64,000 nucleotides of DNA from Rhizobium sp. AAP43 (GTDB lineage: Bacteria; Pseudomonadota; Alphaproteobacteria; Rhizobiales; Rhizobiaceae). The stretch covers positions 169,283 through 233,282 of the forward strand of contig NZ_LJHS01000019.1 in assembly GCF_001296045.1 (NCBI RefSeq), in the 5' to 3' direction. Positions 1 to 9,645 of the stretch are shown piece by piece. The translations under genes and the position numbers were made by a program. The notes beneath the pieces were generated by a model. That model saw nothing but the letters and a program-made list of their open reading frames with translations. It did not search any database and was not told where the DNA came from. Numbering within the stretch: position 1 is the first letter of the stretch; every line of letters begins with the position of its first letter.

Positions 1-144
1 CCTCTGGAATTAATGAACTTTCCGTCTCGCGTTCGAACTTTGTTCCAGGCAAAAGACGAGGGGTAAGGACCTGGCAGCCTACCGACGCGACGAAACGCTG
101 CGGCACTGCCCGATTCGCTCTTCAGCCAGGCTTTGGGGGCTCAG

Positions 145-1089
145 ATGAACCTTGATCTCCTGGCCATCGGCGGGGCCCATATCGACCGGCGCGGGCGCAT
201 CTTCGGGGAGACAAAACCGGGGGCAAGCAATCCCGGCAAATGGTTCGAGGAGGTTGGCGGCGGCGTCTTCAATGCCGCATCGAACCTGTCGAGACTTGGC
301 CGAAACGTCCGATTGATCGCTCCGCGTGGCGGCGATGCGGCCGGTTCGCAGGTGTCCGAGGCCGCCGAGAGAGCAGGGCTGGACGACCAGCCGGTAATGT
401 TTCTCGACCGTGCCACCCCGAGTTATACCGCGATCCTGGAACGAGACGGCAATCTTGTGATCGCATTGGCCGACATGGCGCTCTACGACGCCTTTGTCGC
501 ACGAAGGTTGCGGGCGCGCAGCATGCGTGACAGCCTCGATGACGCGAATTATGTGCTCTGCGACGCCAATCTTCCGGCCGACACACTGTCTGCGCTATCG
601 AAAGACTGCGCAGCCCGCGGACGACCACTCGCGGCTATCGCGATTTCCCCCGCCAAGGTGATGAAGCTGCATGGCGCTGTCGCTCATCTCGACCACCTCT
701 TCATGAACAGCGCCGAGGCGGAAGCAATTGCCGGCGAACGCGCCAGAACACCAGAGGATTGGCCTCGCCTCCTCAAATCTTGCGGACTGCGCGGCGGAAC
801 AGTGACGAATGGGAGCGGTCCAGCCGTCGCCTTTGCCGGCAATCAGGTTGCTGTGATCGAGCCGACAGCACTGTCCGAAGTTGCGGATGTCACGGGTGCC
901 GGTGACGCCTTCGCATCCGGATTTCTCGATGCGCTTATGTCCGGCGCCGACCTCGCGGAGCGTCTTCGCCGCGCCGTCGCCTGCGCCGCGATCACGCTTC
1001 GAACCGCGCGGGCTACGGATGAAAACCTGTCGCAGGTGCAGCTCGACACGCAAATGGCCCTTGTCCCGCACGCCCGTTTCCTGCCATGA
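145..1089 (+). CDS. psuK: Pseudouridine kinase (PfkB family), PsuK-like
   Basis: PfkB-family sugar kinase of 314 residues. The N-terminal PfkB signature is visible as GGGVFNAASNLSRLG near residue 35, and the C-terminal signature DVTGAGDAFASG carries the GAGD anion hole and catalytic Asp near residue 255. It lies 29 bp upstream of a pseudouridine-5'-phosphate glycosidase, so the likely role is cytosolic phosphorylation of pseudouridine for its breakdown to uracil and ribose 5-phosphate. The kinase fold is seen; the substrate is inferred from the neighbour. ATG at 145 is preferred over TTG at 133 because a G-rich ribosome site (GGGGG) lies just upstream of the ATG. A different nucleoside or sugar substrate cannot be excluded. 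Confidence 0.8.
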   Translation: MNLDLLAIGGAHIDRRGRIFGETKPGASNPGKWFEEVGGGVFNAASNLSRLGRNVRLIAPRGGDAAGSQVSEAAERAGLDDQPVMFLDRATPSYTAILERDGNLVIALADMALYDAFVARRLRARSMRDSLDDANYVLCDANLPADTLSALSKDCAARGRPLAAIAISPAKVMKLHGAVAHLDHLFMNSAEAEAIAGERARTPEDWPRLLKSCGLRGGTVTNGSGPAVAFAGNQVAVIEPTALSEVADVTGAGDAFASGFLDALMSGADLAERLRRAVACAAITLRTARATDENLSQVQLDTQMALVPHARFLP

Positions 1090-1118
1090 GGGCATGATCT
1101 ACCAAAGAGAGTTCCGTC

Positions 1119-2045
1119 ATGACACGTCCCGTCTCCCCGCTCCTGCCGATCACCTATTCGAGCGAAGTCAGCGCCGCAAAGCAGCGCGGCGCGCCAATCG
1201 TCGCGCTTGAGTCGACCATCATCACCCATGGCATGCCCTATCCCGGCAATATCGAAATGGCCCGGAGTGTCGAGGACATCATTCGCCAACAGGGCGCTGT
1301 CCCCGCGACGATCGCAGTGATCAAGGGCATGCTGCATATCGGGCTTGAGCCGCAGGAACTCGAGACCCTGGCCCAACTCGACAATGTCATGAAAGTTTCC
1401 CGCGCCGATCTTGCCTTTGCTATCGCCGAGCGTCGCCATGGCGCAACCACGGTGGCTGCAACGATGATTGCAGCCTCGCGCGCCGGCATCAAGGTGTTCG
1501 CAACGGGTGGCATCGGCGGCGTGCATCGCGGTGCCGAAGAGAGCTTTGACATCTCGGCCGACCTGGAAGAGCTGGCCTGCACCGGCGTCATCGTGGTCTG
1601 CGCTGGCGCCAAGGCGATTCTTGATGTGCCGAAAACGCTGGAAGTCCTGGAAACACGCGGCGTACCGGTTGTAACCTATGACTCGGAAGAGTTTCCGGCA
1701 TTCTGGTCCCGCGCATCCGGTCTGCGCAGCCCCTTGAGCCTGCCGAGCCCGGCTGCGATCGCCAACTTCCAGAAGACGCGCGATCAGCTTGGCATTGATG
1801 GCGGCATGCTGATCGCCAATCCGGTACCGGAAGCCGACGAGATCCCGCGCGAAGAGATGGAAATCTATATTGGCCGGGCACTCGCCAATGCCGAGCGTGA
1901 CGAGATCACTGGTAAGGCCGTGACCCCTTATCTGCTCGATAATATCTTCCATTTGACGGGTGGCCGCAGCCTGAAGACCAATATTGCCCTCGTTGAAAAC
2001 AATGCCCGCCTCGCAGCTGAGATTGCCGTGGCCATGGGCAGCTGA
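1119..2045 (+). CDS. psuG: Pseudouridine-5'-phosphate glycosidase
   Basis: A 308-residue protein, the normal length for PsuG (IndA/YeiN family). It reversibly cleaves pseudouridine 5'-phosphate to uracil and ribose 5-phosphate. Family blocks are clear: ALESTIITHGMPYPGN near residue 28, the glycine-rich FATGGIGGVHRG near residue 128, and VVCAGAKAILD near residue 160, which contains a conserved lysine region. It follows the PfkB kinase in the same direction, forming a psuK-psuG operon that ends at a strong intrinsic terminator. Identification is secure from sequence alone. Confidence 0.95.
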   Translation: MTRPVSPLLPITYSSEVSAAKQRGAPIVALESTIITHGMPYPGNIEMARSVEDIIRQQGAVPATIAVIKGMLHIGLEPQELETLAQLDNVMKVSRADLAFAIAERRHGATTVAATMIAASRAGIKVFATGGIGGVHRGAEESFDISADLEELACTGVIVVCAGAKAILDVPKTLEVLETRGVPVVTYDSEEFPAFWSRASGLRSPLSLPSPAAIANFQKTRDQLGIDGGMLIANPVPEADEIPREEMEIYIGRALANAERDEITGKAVTPYLLDNIFHLTGGRSLKTNIALVENNARLAAEIAVAMGS

Positions 2046-2073
2046 ACGGGCTTAAGATCAAGGTCGACCGATT

Positions 2074-2111
2074 AAAAGAAAACCGCCAGCTCACGCTGGC
2101 GGTTTTCTTTT
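2074..2111. terminator. Bidirectional intrinsic terminator between psuG and cckA
   Basis: Inverted repeat AACCGCCAGC / GCTGGCGGTT with a 4-base loop. It is flanked by an A-rich run on the left and TTTCTTTT on the right, so it can end both the rightward psuK-psuG transcript and the leftward cckA transcript. Confidence 0.85.
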
Positions 2112-2140
2112 ATGCACAACACGACATCCTGTCGCTTGCG

Positions 2141-4765
2141 TCAGGTTTCGCCATCGAGCATTTCGCGGACCGCAACCGCCAACTGCTTGAGCGAGAAGGG
2201 TTTGGGAAGGAAACCAAACTTGGCATCGGCCGGGAGGTTGCGCGCAAAAGCGTCCTCAGCATAGCCCGATACAAAGATGAACTTCAGGTCTGGATAGCTC
2301 TTGCGCAGTTCTGTCAGAAGCGTTGGGCCGTCCATCTCTGGCATGACAACGTCCGAAACGACAATATCCACCTGACCATTCAGCTCATCCATAATGTCGA
2401 GCGCCTCGACGCCGGAGCCCGCCTCGTGCACCGTATAGCCACGCGTCTCGAGCATGCGCTTGCCGCCGCGGCGGACAGCTTCCTCGTCCTCGACAAGCAA
2501 GACCACGGCGGACTTGCCGGTCAGGTCTTTCTGTTCGGCCGCCGCGCCATTTTCGGAAGGTGGCACGACTGTAATCGTGTCTCCATCGATGACGGCAGTT
2601 GCCTGCCCGGTCTCGTTGACAGGCTGAACGTCAGGAATATGACGCGGCAGGAAGATCCTAAACGCAGTACCCTTGCCGACTTCGGACTCCGGATAGATGT
2701 AGCCGCCAGACTGTTTGACGATGCCATAGACCATGGCAAGTCCAAGTCCGGTGCCCTTGCCCACTTCCTTTGTGGTAAAGAATGGCTCGAAGATCTTGTC
2801 CATGATCTCGGGCGCAATGCCCGTTCCCGTATCGGCAACCTCGATCAGCACCATGTCTTCGGCCGGCAGTCCGCGATAATTGAAGGCCTCCGCCTCCGCA
2901 GCGGAAATGTTGCGCGTCGAAACCGTCAGAGCACCGCCTTGCGGCATGGCATCTCGCGCATTGACGCAGAGATTGATCAGTACCTGCTCGAACTGTGACA
3001 GATCGGTTTTCACCGGCCAGAGGTCACGTCCATATTCGACCTTCAGCTTGACATTGGTGCCCGAAATCAAACGATCGACCAACATGCGCAGATCGCCGAT
3101 GACGTCGGTCAGATTCAAGACCGATGGCCGCATCGTCTGCTTGCGCGAGAAGGCCAGCAACTGGCGCACCAGAACGGCGGCACGGTTGGCATTGCGTTTG
3201 ATTTCCATCAGATCGGCAAAGCTCGCGTCCGATGGCCGTGCCTGCAGGAGCAGGTGATCGGACGACAGAAGGATGGCCGTCAGCACGTTGTTGAAGTCAT
3301 GTGCAATGCCGCCCGCAAGTGTGCCCACCGCATTCATCTTCTGCGTCTGCGCCATTTGCGCCTCAAGCGCCTTCTGGTCGGTGACGTCGACGGCATAGAC
3401 GATGGCCGCCTCTTCGGGCGCCTCGTCGCTCTGGTCGATCACAGCATTGACGTAAAAACGGAAATTGCGCGCGTCATTGCTTGGGTGACGGCTGTCGATT
3501 GGCGAAATATCGACCTGCCGGTCCTTTGCCGAGGCCAGTGCACGGCGAAACTCCTCGCGTTCGCTCTCATGCAGCACGACCTCGATCCGCTCCTGGCGGT
3601 CGATTTCGTCGCGAGAAATGATGTCGGAGAACAGCTTCATGAACGGCGCATTGGTGCGCAGGATGCGGCCTTCGCCGTCCACGGAAGCAATCGCCATCGG
3701 CGTATTGTTGAAGAAACGGGTAAACCGCATAGATGCGACCGAATCCGACTGATCGGAGCCATCGCCCTGCTGGCGGGACAATACGATCGAGCGGCTTTCG
3801 CCCGGCGCACCGTCACGGGCGGCCCGAACCCGGTGGACAAGGCGCACGGGCAGGCTCTGACCGTTGGTACGGCGCAGATCGAGATCCAGCGTTTCAGTGC
3901 GTGACTGGCCGGGCTCCGCCTGAACCGAATCGATCAGCGCCATGCCCTCACCCGCCACGAGGTCGGAAATCGAGAGAGAGCCAGGATTGAACTGCGTCAG
4001 GTCTACGCCCAGCCATTCTGCAAGCGTCGCGTTCAGATAGTAGATCTCACCCTTGCGACCGGCAGAGAAGAAGCCGGCAGGCGCATGATCGAGATAGTCG
4101 ATCGCGTGCTGCAATTCCTTAAAGAACCGCTCCTGATCGTCCCGCTCTATCGTGATGTCGGACAATTGCCAGACATGCAGGCCTTTGCCCCGTCCCTCAC
4201 CAGGCAGGAGCCTTGCCTTGAGACGATACCAGTGTGCGCCAGAGCCATTGGCCGTCTGGCTGCCAAGCGGCTTCAACAGCCGAAATTCCTCGTAGGTTTC
4301 GCGCCCTTCGCGCAAACCATTGGTCAATCGATACAAGGCCTCGCTGGATTCGCGGTGACGCGACAATAAAGCTTCCAGCGTCTGGACGTCCGTGGCCTTC
4401 TGTGCGCCGGTCATCGCGCCATAGGCGGTATTGGCATAGACGATACGGCCCTGCTCGTCGGTGATCAGCGTGCCTTCCGGCTGGCTCGCAAGAAACCGTC
4501 TCGACAAGCTGTCGCCCTGCGGCTGCGGCATGACTTCGACAAAACCGATCACGGCGGAAACGATGAAGAAAATCCCCATCATCGCCAACACGCCAAGGAT
4601 TCCGAGAAAGAGTTCGTTGTCCAGTTGCTCGCGGAAGAACACGAAGGCAGCCGAAGCGGCGATCAGCACCAGCGCCAGGACGAGAATGCGCAATGCCGTA
4701 CCGGCACCGCCGCGGCGCTCGACCAGGGCGCCCTCTCCGTCGCGGTCCGTCTGTTGTCGTGTCAT
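2141..4765 (-). CDS. cckA: Hybrid sensor histidine kinase CckA
   Basis: Hybrid histidine kinase of 874 residues that heads the CckA-ChpT-CtrA/CpdR phosphorelay controlling the alphaproteobacterial cell cycle. In order it shows two membrane segments (about residues 20-75), PAS regions ([20 protein letters not shown] and later units), a HisKA box [15 protein letters not shown] with the phospho-His near residue 487, an HATPase with [20 protein letters not shown] and [14 protein letters not shown], and a receiver domain with phospho-Asp in [11 protein letters not shown] near residue 804. ATG at 4765 has an AGAGG ribosome site and is chosen over a TTG at 4804. It is a single gene on the minus strand. 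Domain order and the FliO-like/dksA neighbourhood fit rhizobial CckA. Confidence 0.93.
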   Translation of the reverse strand: MTRQQTDRDGEGALVERRGGAGTALRILVLALVLIAASAAFVFFREQLDNELFLGILGVLAMMGIFFIVSAVIGFVEVMPQPQGDSLSRRFLASQPEGTLITDEQGRIVYANTAYGAMTGAQKATDVQTLEALLSRHRESSEALYRLTNGLREGRETYEEFRLLKPLGSQTANGSGAHWYRLKARLLPGEGRGKGLHVWQLSDITIERDDQERFFKELQHAIDYLDHAPAGFFSAGRKGEIYYLNATLAEWLGVDLTQFNPGSLSISDLVAGEGMALIDSVQAEPGQSRTETLDLDLRRTNGQSLPVRLVHRVRAARDGAPGESRSIVLSRQQGDGSDQSDSVASMRFTRFFNNTPMAIASVDGEGRILRTNAPFMKLFSDIISRDEIDRQERIEVVLHESEREEFRRALASAKDRQVDISPIDSRHPSNDARNFRFYVNAVIDQSDEAPEEAAIVYAVDVTDQKALEAQMAQTQKMNAVGTLAGGIAHDFNNVLTAILLSSDHLLLQARPSDASFADLMEIKRNANRAAVLVRQLLAFSRKQTMRPSVLNLTDVIGDLRMLVDRLISGTNVKLKVEYGRDLWPVKTDLSQFEQVLINLCVNARDAMPQGGALTVSTRNISAAEAEAFNYRGLPAEDMVLIEVADTGTGIAPEIMDKIFEPFFTTKEVGKGTGLGLAMVYGIVKQSGGYIYPESEVGKGTAFRIFLPRHIPDVQPVNETGQATAVIDGDTITVVPPSENGAAAEQKDLTGKSAVVLLVEDEEAVRRGGKRMLETRGYTVHEAGSGVEALDIMDELNGQVDIVVSDVVMPEMDGPTLLTELRKSYPDLKFIFVSGYAEDAFARNLPADAKFGFLPKPFSLKQLAVAVREMLDGET

Positions 4766-5021
4766 CAATGCCTCTCGCTCATCACGCGCCCCCGTCAACG
4801 TCAACGAGAATCGTGCAGCTTCTGTTTATCAACTTGGCTTGCCTGCAAAAAGCAAAGAAAGGGTTCAAGACCCGCCTTGAGCGGCCTATCCCACAGGAAT
4901 GCCGCAATCAGTGGCCATTCTCTCTCATTTGATCGCTGGTATCGGCTGCGCGCACCCCTGAGCGCCGATTGCGCATTGGAACATCTTCTGCCAGAAAAGC
5001 CAGCAATAGGGAGCGTATCAT

Positions 5022-6740
5022 ATGGTTGACGAACTGATTTCGGCTTACGGCGATAATTTCATGGTCGCTGCCTTGGGGGTCGCTCTCGGGCTCCTCTGCC
5101 TCTTCATCGTCTTGTGGTTACTGCGCAACCGAGCGCCCTCGCCCTTTGTGCGCGGCGGAAGAAACCGGCAGCCGCGGCTACAGGTTCTCGATGCCGCCGC
5201 CGTCGACACGCGCCGCCGCATCGTCCTCATCCGCCGCGACAATGTCGAGCACCTCGTGATGATCGGCGGTCCGACGGATATCGTCATCGAGAGTGGCATC
5301 GGCGATGACCGCGCCTATTTGTCAACCGTGGCAGTTCAGGCAAGCGAGCGCGAGACGATTCCGGCCAAGAGCGTTGCAGAGCCCGTTTTGGTGGCGCCGA
5401 CCGAGCGTCCGTTACCTGTCATGCCCGCCATCGCCGAGACCACGCCGAAGGCTGAGGCCGACCCCGCACCCAACGCTTCCCCGACGCCTGAGATGCTCCA
5501 GCCACCGATCCAGGTCGAACGTCGCGGACAACCGGCTGCGCCGGCAATGCGCGCGCCAGACGTTACGCCGCAATCCGCGCCCATGTTCGCATCCACGGAG
5601 GCACCCCGGCAAGTTCGAATGGAAACCCCAGTGGCCGCTCCAGTCGTCGCAAAAGCGATGACCAAACCTGTGGAGCCGAGCCCCACTCCCGCGGTCGACG
5701 TCGGTACACTGCGTGCGGAGGAACGCACGCCACGCAGCACGTCTCAGCCAACCAACTTCGCAAGCGAACAGCTTGTCCCTCCGGTTACGGCAACAGCCGC
5801 GCAGGCGGATATCGCTCCGCTTGCTGCCGCCTTCAGCGCGGCAACCGCCACGGCTGGACCGGTGATGGCAATGGCAACCACGTTGCCAGAGAAGGTGGAA
5901 CCCGTAGCAACGATCGCGCCACCAATGGCACCGATCATGCCTGCGGCGCAGATCCCGACATTCTCCACGTCGGCCACCTCCCATCCGCGGGCAGAAATCG
6001 CGATCAATGCGCGAGATGATCGCGCTGGAACCATCGATCAGGCAGCCATCCCAGACATTCGGCCAGAGATCTCGGCCACTGAGGAAACCGCACCACAGAT
6101 CGAGGCACCTCAGGCACCATCGTCGCTCCGCGAACCGGTTTTCAGCCTCGACCATTCGGTCGAGCCTGAATTTGCAGCACCAGTCGTGACCGTGGAACCT
6201 GTTTCGGACGAACGCGACGAACTGGAACACCTGTCAGCAGCGAGGCCGTTGCCACAGCGCACAGAGCCGACCTTGGAGAGCGCACCGCTCAAGACCGAAA
6301 TCCCGGATGTCGAGGCAGTGCTCGAAGCCGCCCGGCAAAAGGTTTTGGCACCGGAACCCCGTCGCGAACCACGTCCTTTCGAAGCCGAACGTTTCACGAG
6401 CAAAACCGTAACGCCATTCGCGGCAGCCGCCGCCGAAGAGCCAAAACGCGACATCAGCGAATTCGAGCGCGTGCTTGAAGAGGAGATGGCCCTGCATCTT
6501 GCCGCCAGCCCCACGCCGGGCCCTGCGGCCGCTGGTCCAAGACCCGCCGTCTCGCAGGTTGTGCCTGACGTTCTGACTGAAACGCCACGCCTGCCTATGG
6601 ACCTCATTCTTGGCGAGCGCCGGCAGAATGCTGTGGATGACTCAAAGCTGACACCCGATGCGGAAAGCGCCAACGAACCCAGCCTGCAAAACGAAATAGC
6701 CCGTATCTTCGGAGAGATGTCGGCGAGCCGCAATCCGTAA
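5022..6740 (+). CDS. FliO-like-domain membrane protein with long Pro/Ala-rich tail
   Basis: A 572-residue protein with a short periplasmic N-terminus, one membrane segment (about residues 15-36, FMVAALGVALGLLCLFIVLWLL) and a small FliO-like cytoplasmic module (RLQVLDAAAVDTRRRIVLIRRDNVEHLVMIGGPTDIVIE, about 50-95). About 470 residues of low-complexity Pro/Ala/Glu-rich sequence follow, then a short C-terminal segment (PMDLILGERRQ, then NEIARIFGEMSASR). True FliO belongs to the flagellar export gate, but no flagellar gene is nearby, so a flagellar role is not supported. The conserved membrane-proximal module suggests a membrane anchor for a partner. Function unknown. Confidence 0.8.
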   Translation: MVDELISAYGDNFMVAALGVALGLLCLFIVLWLLRNRAPSPFVRGGRNRQPRLQVLDAAAVDTRRRIVLIRRDNVEHLVMIGGPTDIVIESGIGDDRAYLSTVAVQASERETIPAKSVAEPVLVAPTERPLPVMPAIAETTPKAEADPAPNASPTPEMLQPPIQVERRGQPAAPAMRAPDVTPQSAPMFASTEAPRQVRMETPVAAPVVAKAMTKPVEPSPTPAVDVGTLRAEERTPRSTSQPTNFASEQLVPPVTATAAQADIAPLAAAFSAATATAGPVMAMATTLPEKVEPVATIAPPMAPIMPAAQIPTFSTSATSHPRAEIAINARDDRAGTIDQAAIPDIRPEISATEETAPQIEAPQAPSSLREPVFSLDHSVEPEFAAPVVTVEPVSDERDELEHLSAARPLPQRTEPTLESAPLKTEIPDVEAVLEAARQKVLAPEPRREPRPFEAERFTSKTVTPFAAAAAEEPKRDISEFERVLEEEMALHLAASPTPGPAAAGPRPAVSQVVPDVLTETPRLPMDLILGERRQNAVDDSKLTPDAESANEPSLQNEIARIFGEMSASRNP

Positions 6741-6767
6741 GTCAGGATCAATACTCGACCCAAACGA

Positions 6768-6797
6768 CAATCGGCCCGCCTTGCGGCTGGCCGATTG
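6768..6797. terminator. Hairpin between convergent FliO-like gene and dksA
   Basis: Nine-base inverted repeat CAATCGGCC / GGCCGATTG with a 12-base loop, placed between two convergent genes. There is no good U-run on either side, so it is only a possible terminator or mRNA-end stabiliser. Confidence 0.35.
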
Positions 6798-6865
6798 AAA
6801 ACAAGGCAGTGAAATTGACGAGATCGCCGAGACCTCGACAATTTCAGCCCCCCTTTGTCCAGAGA

Positions 6866-7285
6866 TCATTCGTCGCGATAGACTTTTTCGCGCCGTTCAT
6901 GACGCTCTTGCGCCTCTATCGACAAGGTGGCGATTGGACGAGCATCAAGCCGCTTCAATCCGATCGGCTCGCCGGTTTCCTCGCAATAGCCATAGGTGCC
7001 ATCGTCGATGCGCTGAAGCGCCGCGTCGATTTTGGAGATCAATTTGCGCTGCCGGTCACGGGCGCGCAATTCGATGGCACGGTCTGTTTCGGAGGAAGCC
7101 CGATCGGCGAGATCAGGATGATTTGCGCTTTCTTCGGCCAGGTGATCGAGTGTCTCCCGCGCTTCGCGGAGGATCTCATTCTTCCAGGCGACGAGCTTGG
7201 CTCTGAAGTAGGCACGCTGGCTAACATTCATGAACTCGTCGTCTTCCGACAGAACGTAGCTGCTAAGATCGATCTTCTCACTCAA
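6866..7285 (-). CDS. dksA: RNA polymerase-binding transcription factor DksA
   Basis: A 139-residue DksA/TraR-family protein that binds the RNA polymerase secondary channel and mediates the stringent response with ppGpp. The coiled-coil arm is seen in KLVAWKNEILREARETLDHL to IELRARDRQRKLISKIDAALQRIDDGTYG, with the tip acidic residues in DLADRASSETD. The C-terminal finger YCEETGEPIG keeps only one of the four Cys of E. coli DksA, so it probably does not hold a classical Zn(Cys)4 site, as in other Cys-poor DksA proteins. TTG at 7285 is chosen because a perfect AGGAG lies 7 bases upstream. Longer in-frame starts lack a ribosome site. Confidence 0.92.
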   Translation of the reverse strand: MSEKIDLSSYVLSEDDEFMNVSQRAYFRAKLVAWKNEILREARETLDHLAEESANHPDLADRASSETDRAIELRARDRQRKLISKIDAALQRIDDGTYGYCEETGEPIGLKRLDARPIATLSIEAQERHERREKVYRDE

Positions 7286-7539
7286 CGCGATTCTCCTGAA
7301 GAACATCTCACTGGGCGGGTGTATATCCTTTCATTGCAAGCGGTTCAAGCCTTGCAAGCATTGAAGACACCTTTTTAAGTCTGTCACAATTTTCAGCTAA
7401 ACTGCTATTTTTTAAGCATTAATTTTTGAGAACTGGTCGACACCAGAGACTTCCCCTTACGCAAGCCACTGTTGCTGCCCAACCAGCGGACAGTTGACGC
7501 GGAGGGGCGTAAGCAGCTAGGTCAGAGCTCGTTGATCTC

Positions 7540-8046
7540 ATGCGGAACCGACGGATGACGCCCTTCCTTTCGCCTCCCACGCGCCTTTATCTGCTGCGTC
7601 ATGCCAAGTCGGGCTGGGCCGAGCCGGGCGGTCGCGATTTCGACCGAACACTTTCCGACGCCGGTTTCGCCGAAGCAGAACTCGTTGCGGACGCTGCCGC
7701 AGATCGTGGCTACCGACCGGAACTCGTCGTAAGCTCCACCGCCAGGCGATGCCGTCAGACGTTCGACGCTTTCGGACGCGCCTTTCCAGGCCTGGAAGAG
7801 GTTCGTTTCGTCGACGAACTCTACAATGCGCCAGCAGATACCTATCTTGAACTTCTGGGCGCGACGCGCGGCGTCCAGTCTCTCATGTTGATTGGGCACA
7901 ATCCGGCGATGGAAGAAGTCTTAGCTCATCTTTGCGGCCATGACGTCGTCGGACGGACAATACCGGACGGATACCCAACCTCAGGCCTCGCAGTCCTGGA
8001 AGTGGCCGACAAAACATGGGCGCTGAAGGATTTTCTGATCGGCTGA
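7540..8046 (+). CDS. sixA: SixA-type histidine phosphatase
   Basis: A 168-residue branch-2 histidine phosphatase. The catalytic RHG-type motif is LYLLRHAKSGWAEPG near residue 17, with supporting VVSSTARRCRQT and the second His in LMLIGHNPAMEE. SixA removes phosphate from phosphohistidine on proteins such as HPt domains or PTS components. Which phosphoprotein it acts on here cannot be read from sequence; cckA lies a few kilobases away but there is no operon link. ATG at 7540 or ATG at 7555 are both possible starts, neither with a strong ribosome site. Confidence 0.82.
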   Translation: MRNRRMTPFLSPPTRLYLLRHAKSGWAEPGGRDFDRTLSDAGFAEAELVADAAADRGYRPELVVSSTARRCRQTFDAFGRAFPGLEEVRFVDELYNAPADTYLELLGATRGVQSLMLIGHNPAMEEVLAHLCGHDVVGRTIPDGYPTSGLAVLEVADKTWALKDFLIG

Positions 8047-8166
8047 CGCCTCCCGGCAGACAGACGCGACGCCGCCCTCTTTTTCCATGTTGATCGAGAT
8101 CCTATATCGGAGACTGCCGACGCAGAGCCCTGCTTCAACATGACGACCAGCAAACCCTAGTAGGAT

Positions 8167-9645
8167 ATGACATTGCCGCCATCGCTGAGTGGACTTGTCG
8201 ACGAAGCCGCCATCGCCTTCGACAACATCGCCGACCGCGCTTCGGGTCTTGTCAATCCGACGATCAGACTGGGTGTCACCGGCCTGTCGCGTGCTGGAAA
8301 AACGGTCTTCATTTCGTCACTGGTTCACAACTTGCTGCATGGTGGCCGCCTGCCGCTATTCGAACCCTTGCGTTCCGGTCGGATCGCCAGCACCCGGCTT
8401 GAAGAGCAACCAGACGACGCCGTGCCCCGTTTTCAATATGAGGACCACATCAGGGCACTGGTCCATGACCGGATCTGGCCAGATTCGACTCGCGCGATAT
8501 CAGAGCTACGCCTCACGATCGACTATCGGAGCGCCAGCACCTGGTCGCGGATGCTTTCACCAGGTCGCCTGTCGATCGACATCGTCGACTATCCGGGCGA
8601 ATGGCTGCTCGACTTGCCCTTGCTGGATCAGGACTACCGGACATTCAGCGAGACGACCGCAGCGCTGTCCGTATCAGGCGTCCGTGCGGAACTGTCGCGG
8701 CCGTGGCGCGAGCTGGCATCAAACCTCAATCCTGACGCCCCTGCCGATGAGATGACGGCAAGACGCCTGGCAGAAACCTTCACCACCTATCTGAGGCTCT
8801 GCAAATCAGACGAACGGTCCCTGTCCACGCTGCCTCCCGGCCGCTTTCTGATGCCGGGTGATCTGGAAGGCTCACCTGCCCTTACCTTCGCTCCGCTTCC
8901 TGTCCTGGCCGACGGCACTGCCCCCAAGGGTTCGTTGCGTGCGATGATGGAAAGGCGGTTCGAGGCGTACAAGTCTGTGGTGGTCAAACCTTTCTTTCGC
9001 GAGCATTTCGCCCGGCTCGATCGGCAGATTGTTCTCGTCGACGCCTTACAGGCGCTCAATCGCGGCCCCGAAGCTGTACAAGACCTGGAACGCGCCCTTG
9101 GCGATGTCCTCGCCTGTTTTCGTGCGGGCTCCAACAACATCCTGACCTCGCTCCTTCGCCGTCGGATTGACAAGGTTCTGGTTGCGGCAACAAAGGCCGA
9201 TCACTTGCACCATGAGAGCCATGACCGGCTGGAAACGCTGACACGTCGACTCGTGAACCGGGCGGTGCAGACCATCGGTTCCACCGGCGCCGGGATCGAG
9301 GTCATGGCAATTGCTTCGGTTCGGGCAACACGTGAGGGAAATGTTCGCCAGGACGGCCACGACCTGCCGGTGATCGTTGGTACACCCATAAAGGATGAGC
9401 GCATCGGCGACGAGATCTTCGACGGTGAACGCTCGACTGCAGTCTTTCCGGGCGACCTGCCGATCGATCCAGAGGCTTACTTTCGGTCGGTTGATGCCGG
9501 CGAGAGCGCCGCCGCACTCGCGGATCTGTCCATTGTCCGCTTCCGCCCGCCGCTTGTCGACAGGAAGGGATCGATCAACCTGTCTGTGCCGCATATCCGG
9601 CTTGACCGCGCCCTTCAGTTCCTGCTGGGAGATCGCCTCGCATGA
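8167..9645 (+). CDS. ycjX: YcjX-family P-loop NTPase
   Basis: A 492-residue YcjX-like (DUF463) protein. The Walker A motif is GLSRAGKT near residue 38, and the switch-like DIVDYPGEWLLDLPLL near residue 140 gives a DxxG-type metal-binding site. VAATKADHLHH near residue 340 resembles the TKAD base-recognition loop. The family is GTPase-like and often stress-induced; its cellular role is not well defined. The stop overlaps the next start as ATGA, so it is translationally coupled to the YcjF-like membrane protein, the usual partner of this family. Confidence 0.9.
   Translation: MTLPPSLSGLVDEAAIAFDNIADRASGLVNPTIRLGVTGLSRAGKTVFISSLVHNLLHGGRLPLFEPLRSGRIASTRLEEQPDDAVPRFQYEDHIRALVHDRIWPDSTRAISELRLTIDYRSASTWSRMLSPGRLSIDIVDYPGEWLLDLPLLDQDYRTFSETTAALSVSGVRAELSRPWRELASNLNPDAPADEMTARRLAETFTTYLRLCKSDERSLSTLPPGRFLMPGDLEGSPALTFAPLPVLADGTAPKGSLRAMMERRFEAYKSVVVKPFFREHFARLDRQIVLVDALQALNRGPEAVQDLERALGDVLACFRAGSNNILTSLLRRRIDKVLVAATKADHLHHESHDRLETLTRRLVNRAVQTIGSTGAGIEVMAIASVRATREGNVRQDGHDLPVIVGTPIKDERIGDEIFDGERSTAVFPGDLPIDPEAYFRSVDAGESAAALADLSIVRFRPPLVDRKGSINLSVPHIRLDRALQFLLGDRLA

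Noticed and set aside
1..144. Possible gene end or RNA at the left edge
   Set aside because: No coding signature, tRNA fold or terminator was recognised in these 144 bases; probably the psuK promoter region.
843..1952. 369-codon minus-strand frame opposite psuK-psuG
   Set aside because: It spans two well-identified genes on the other strand and shows no family motif.
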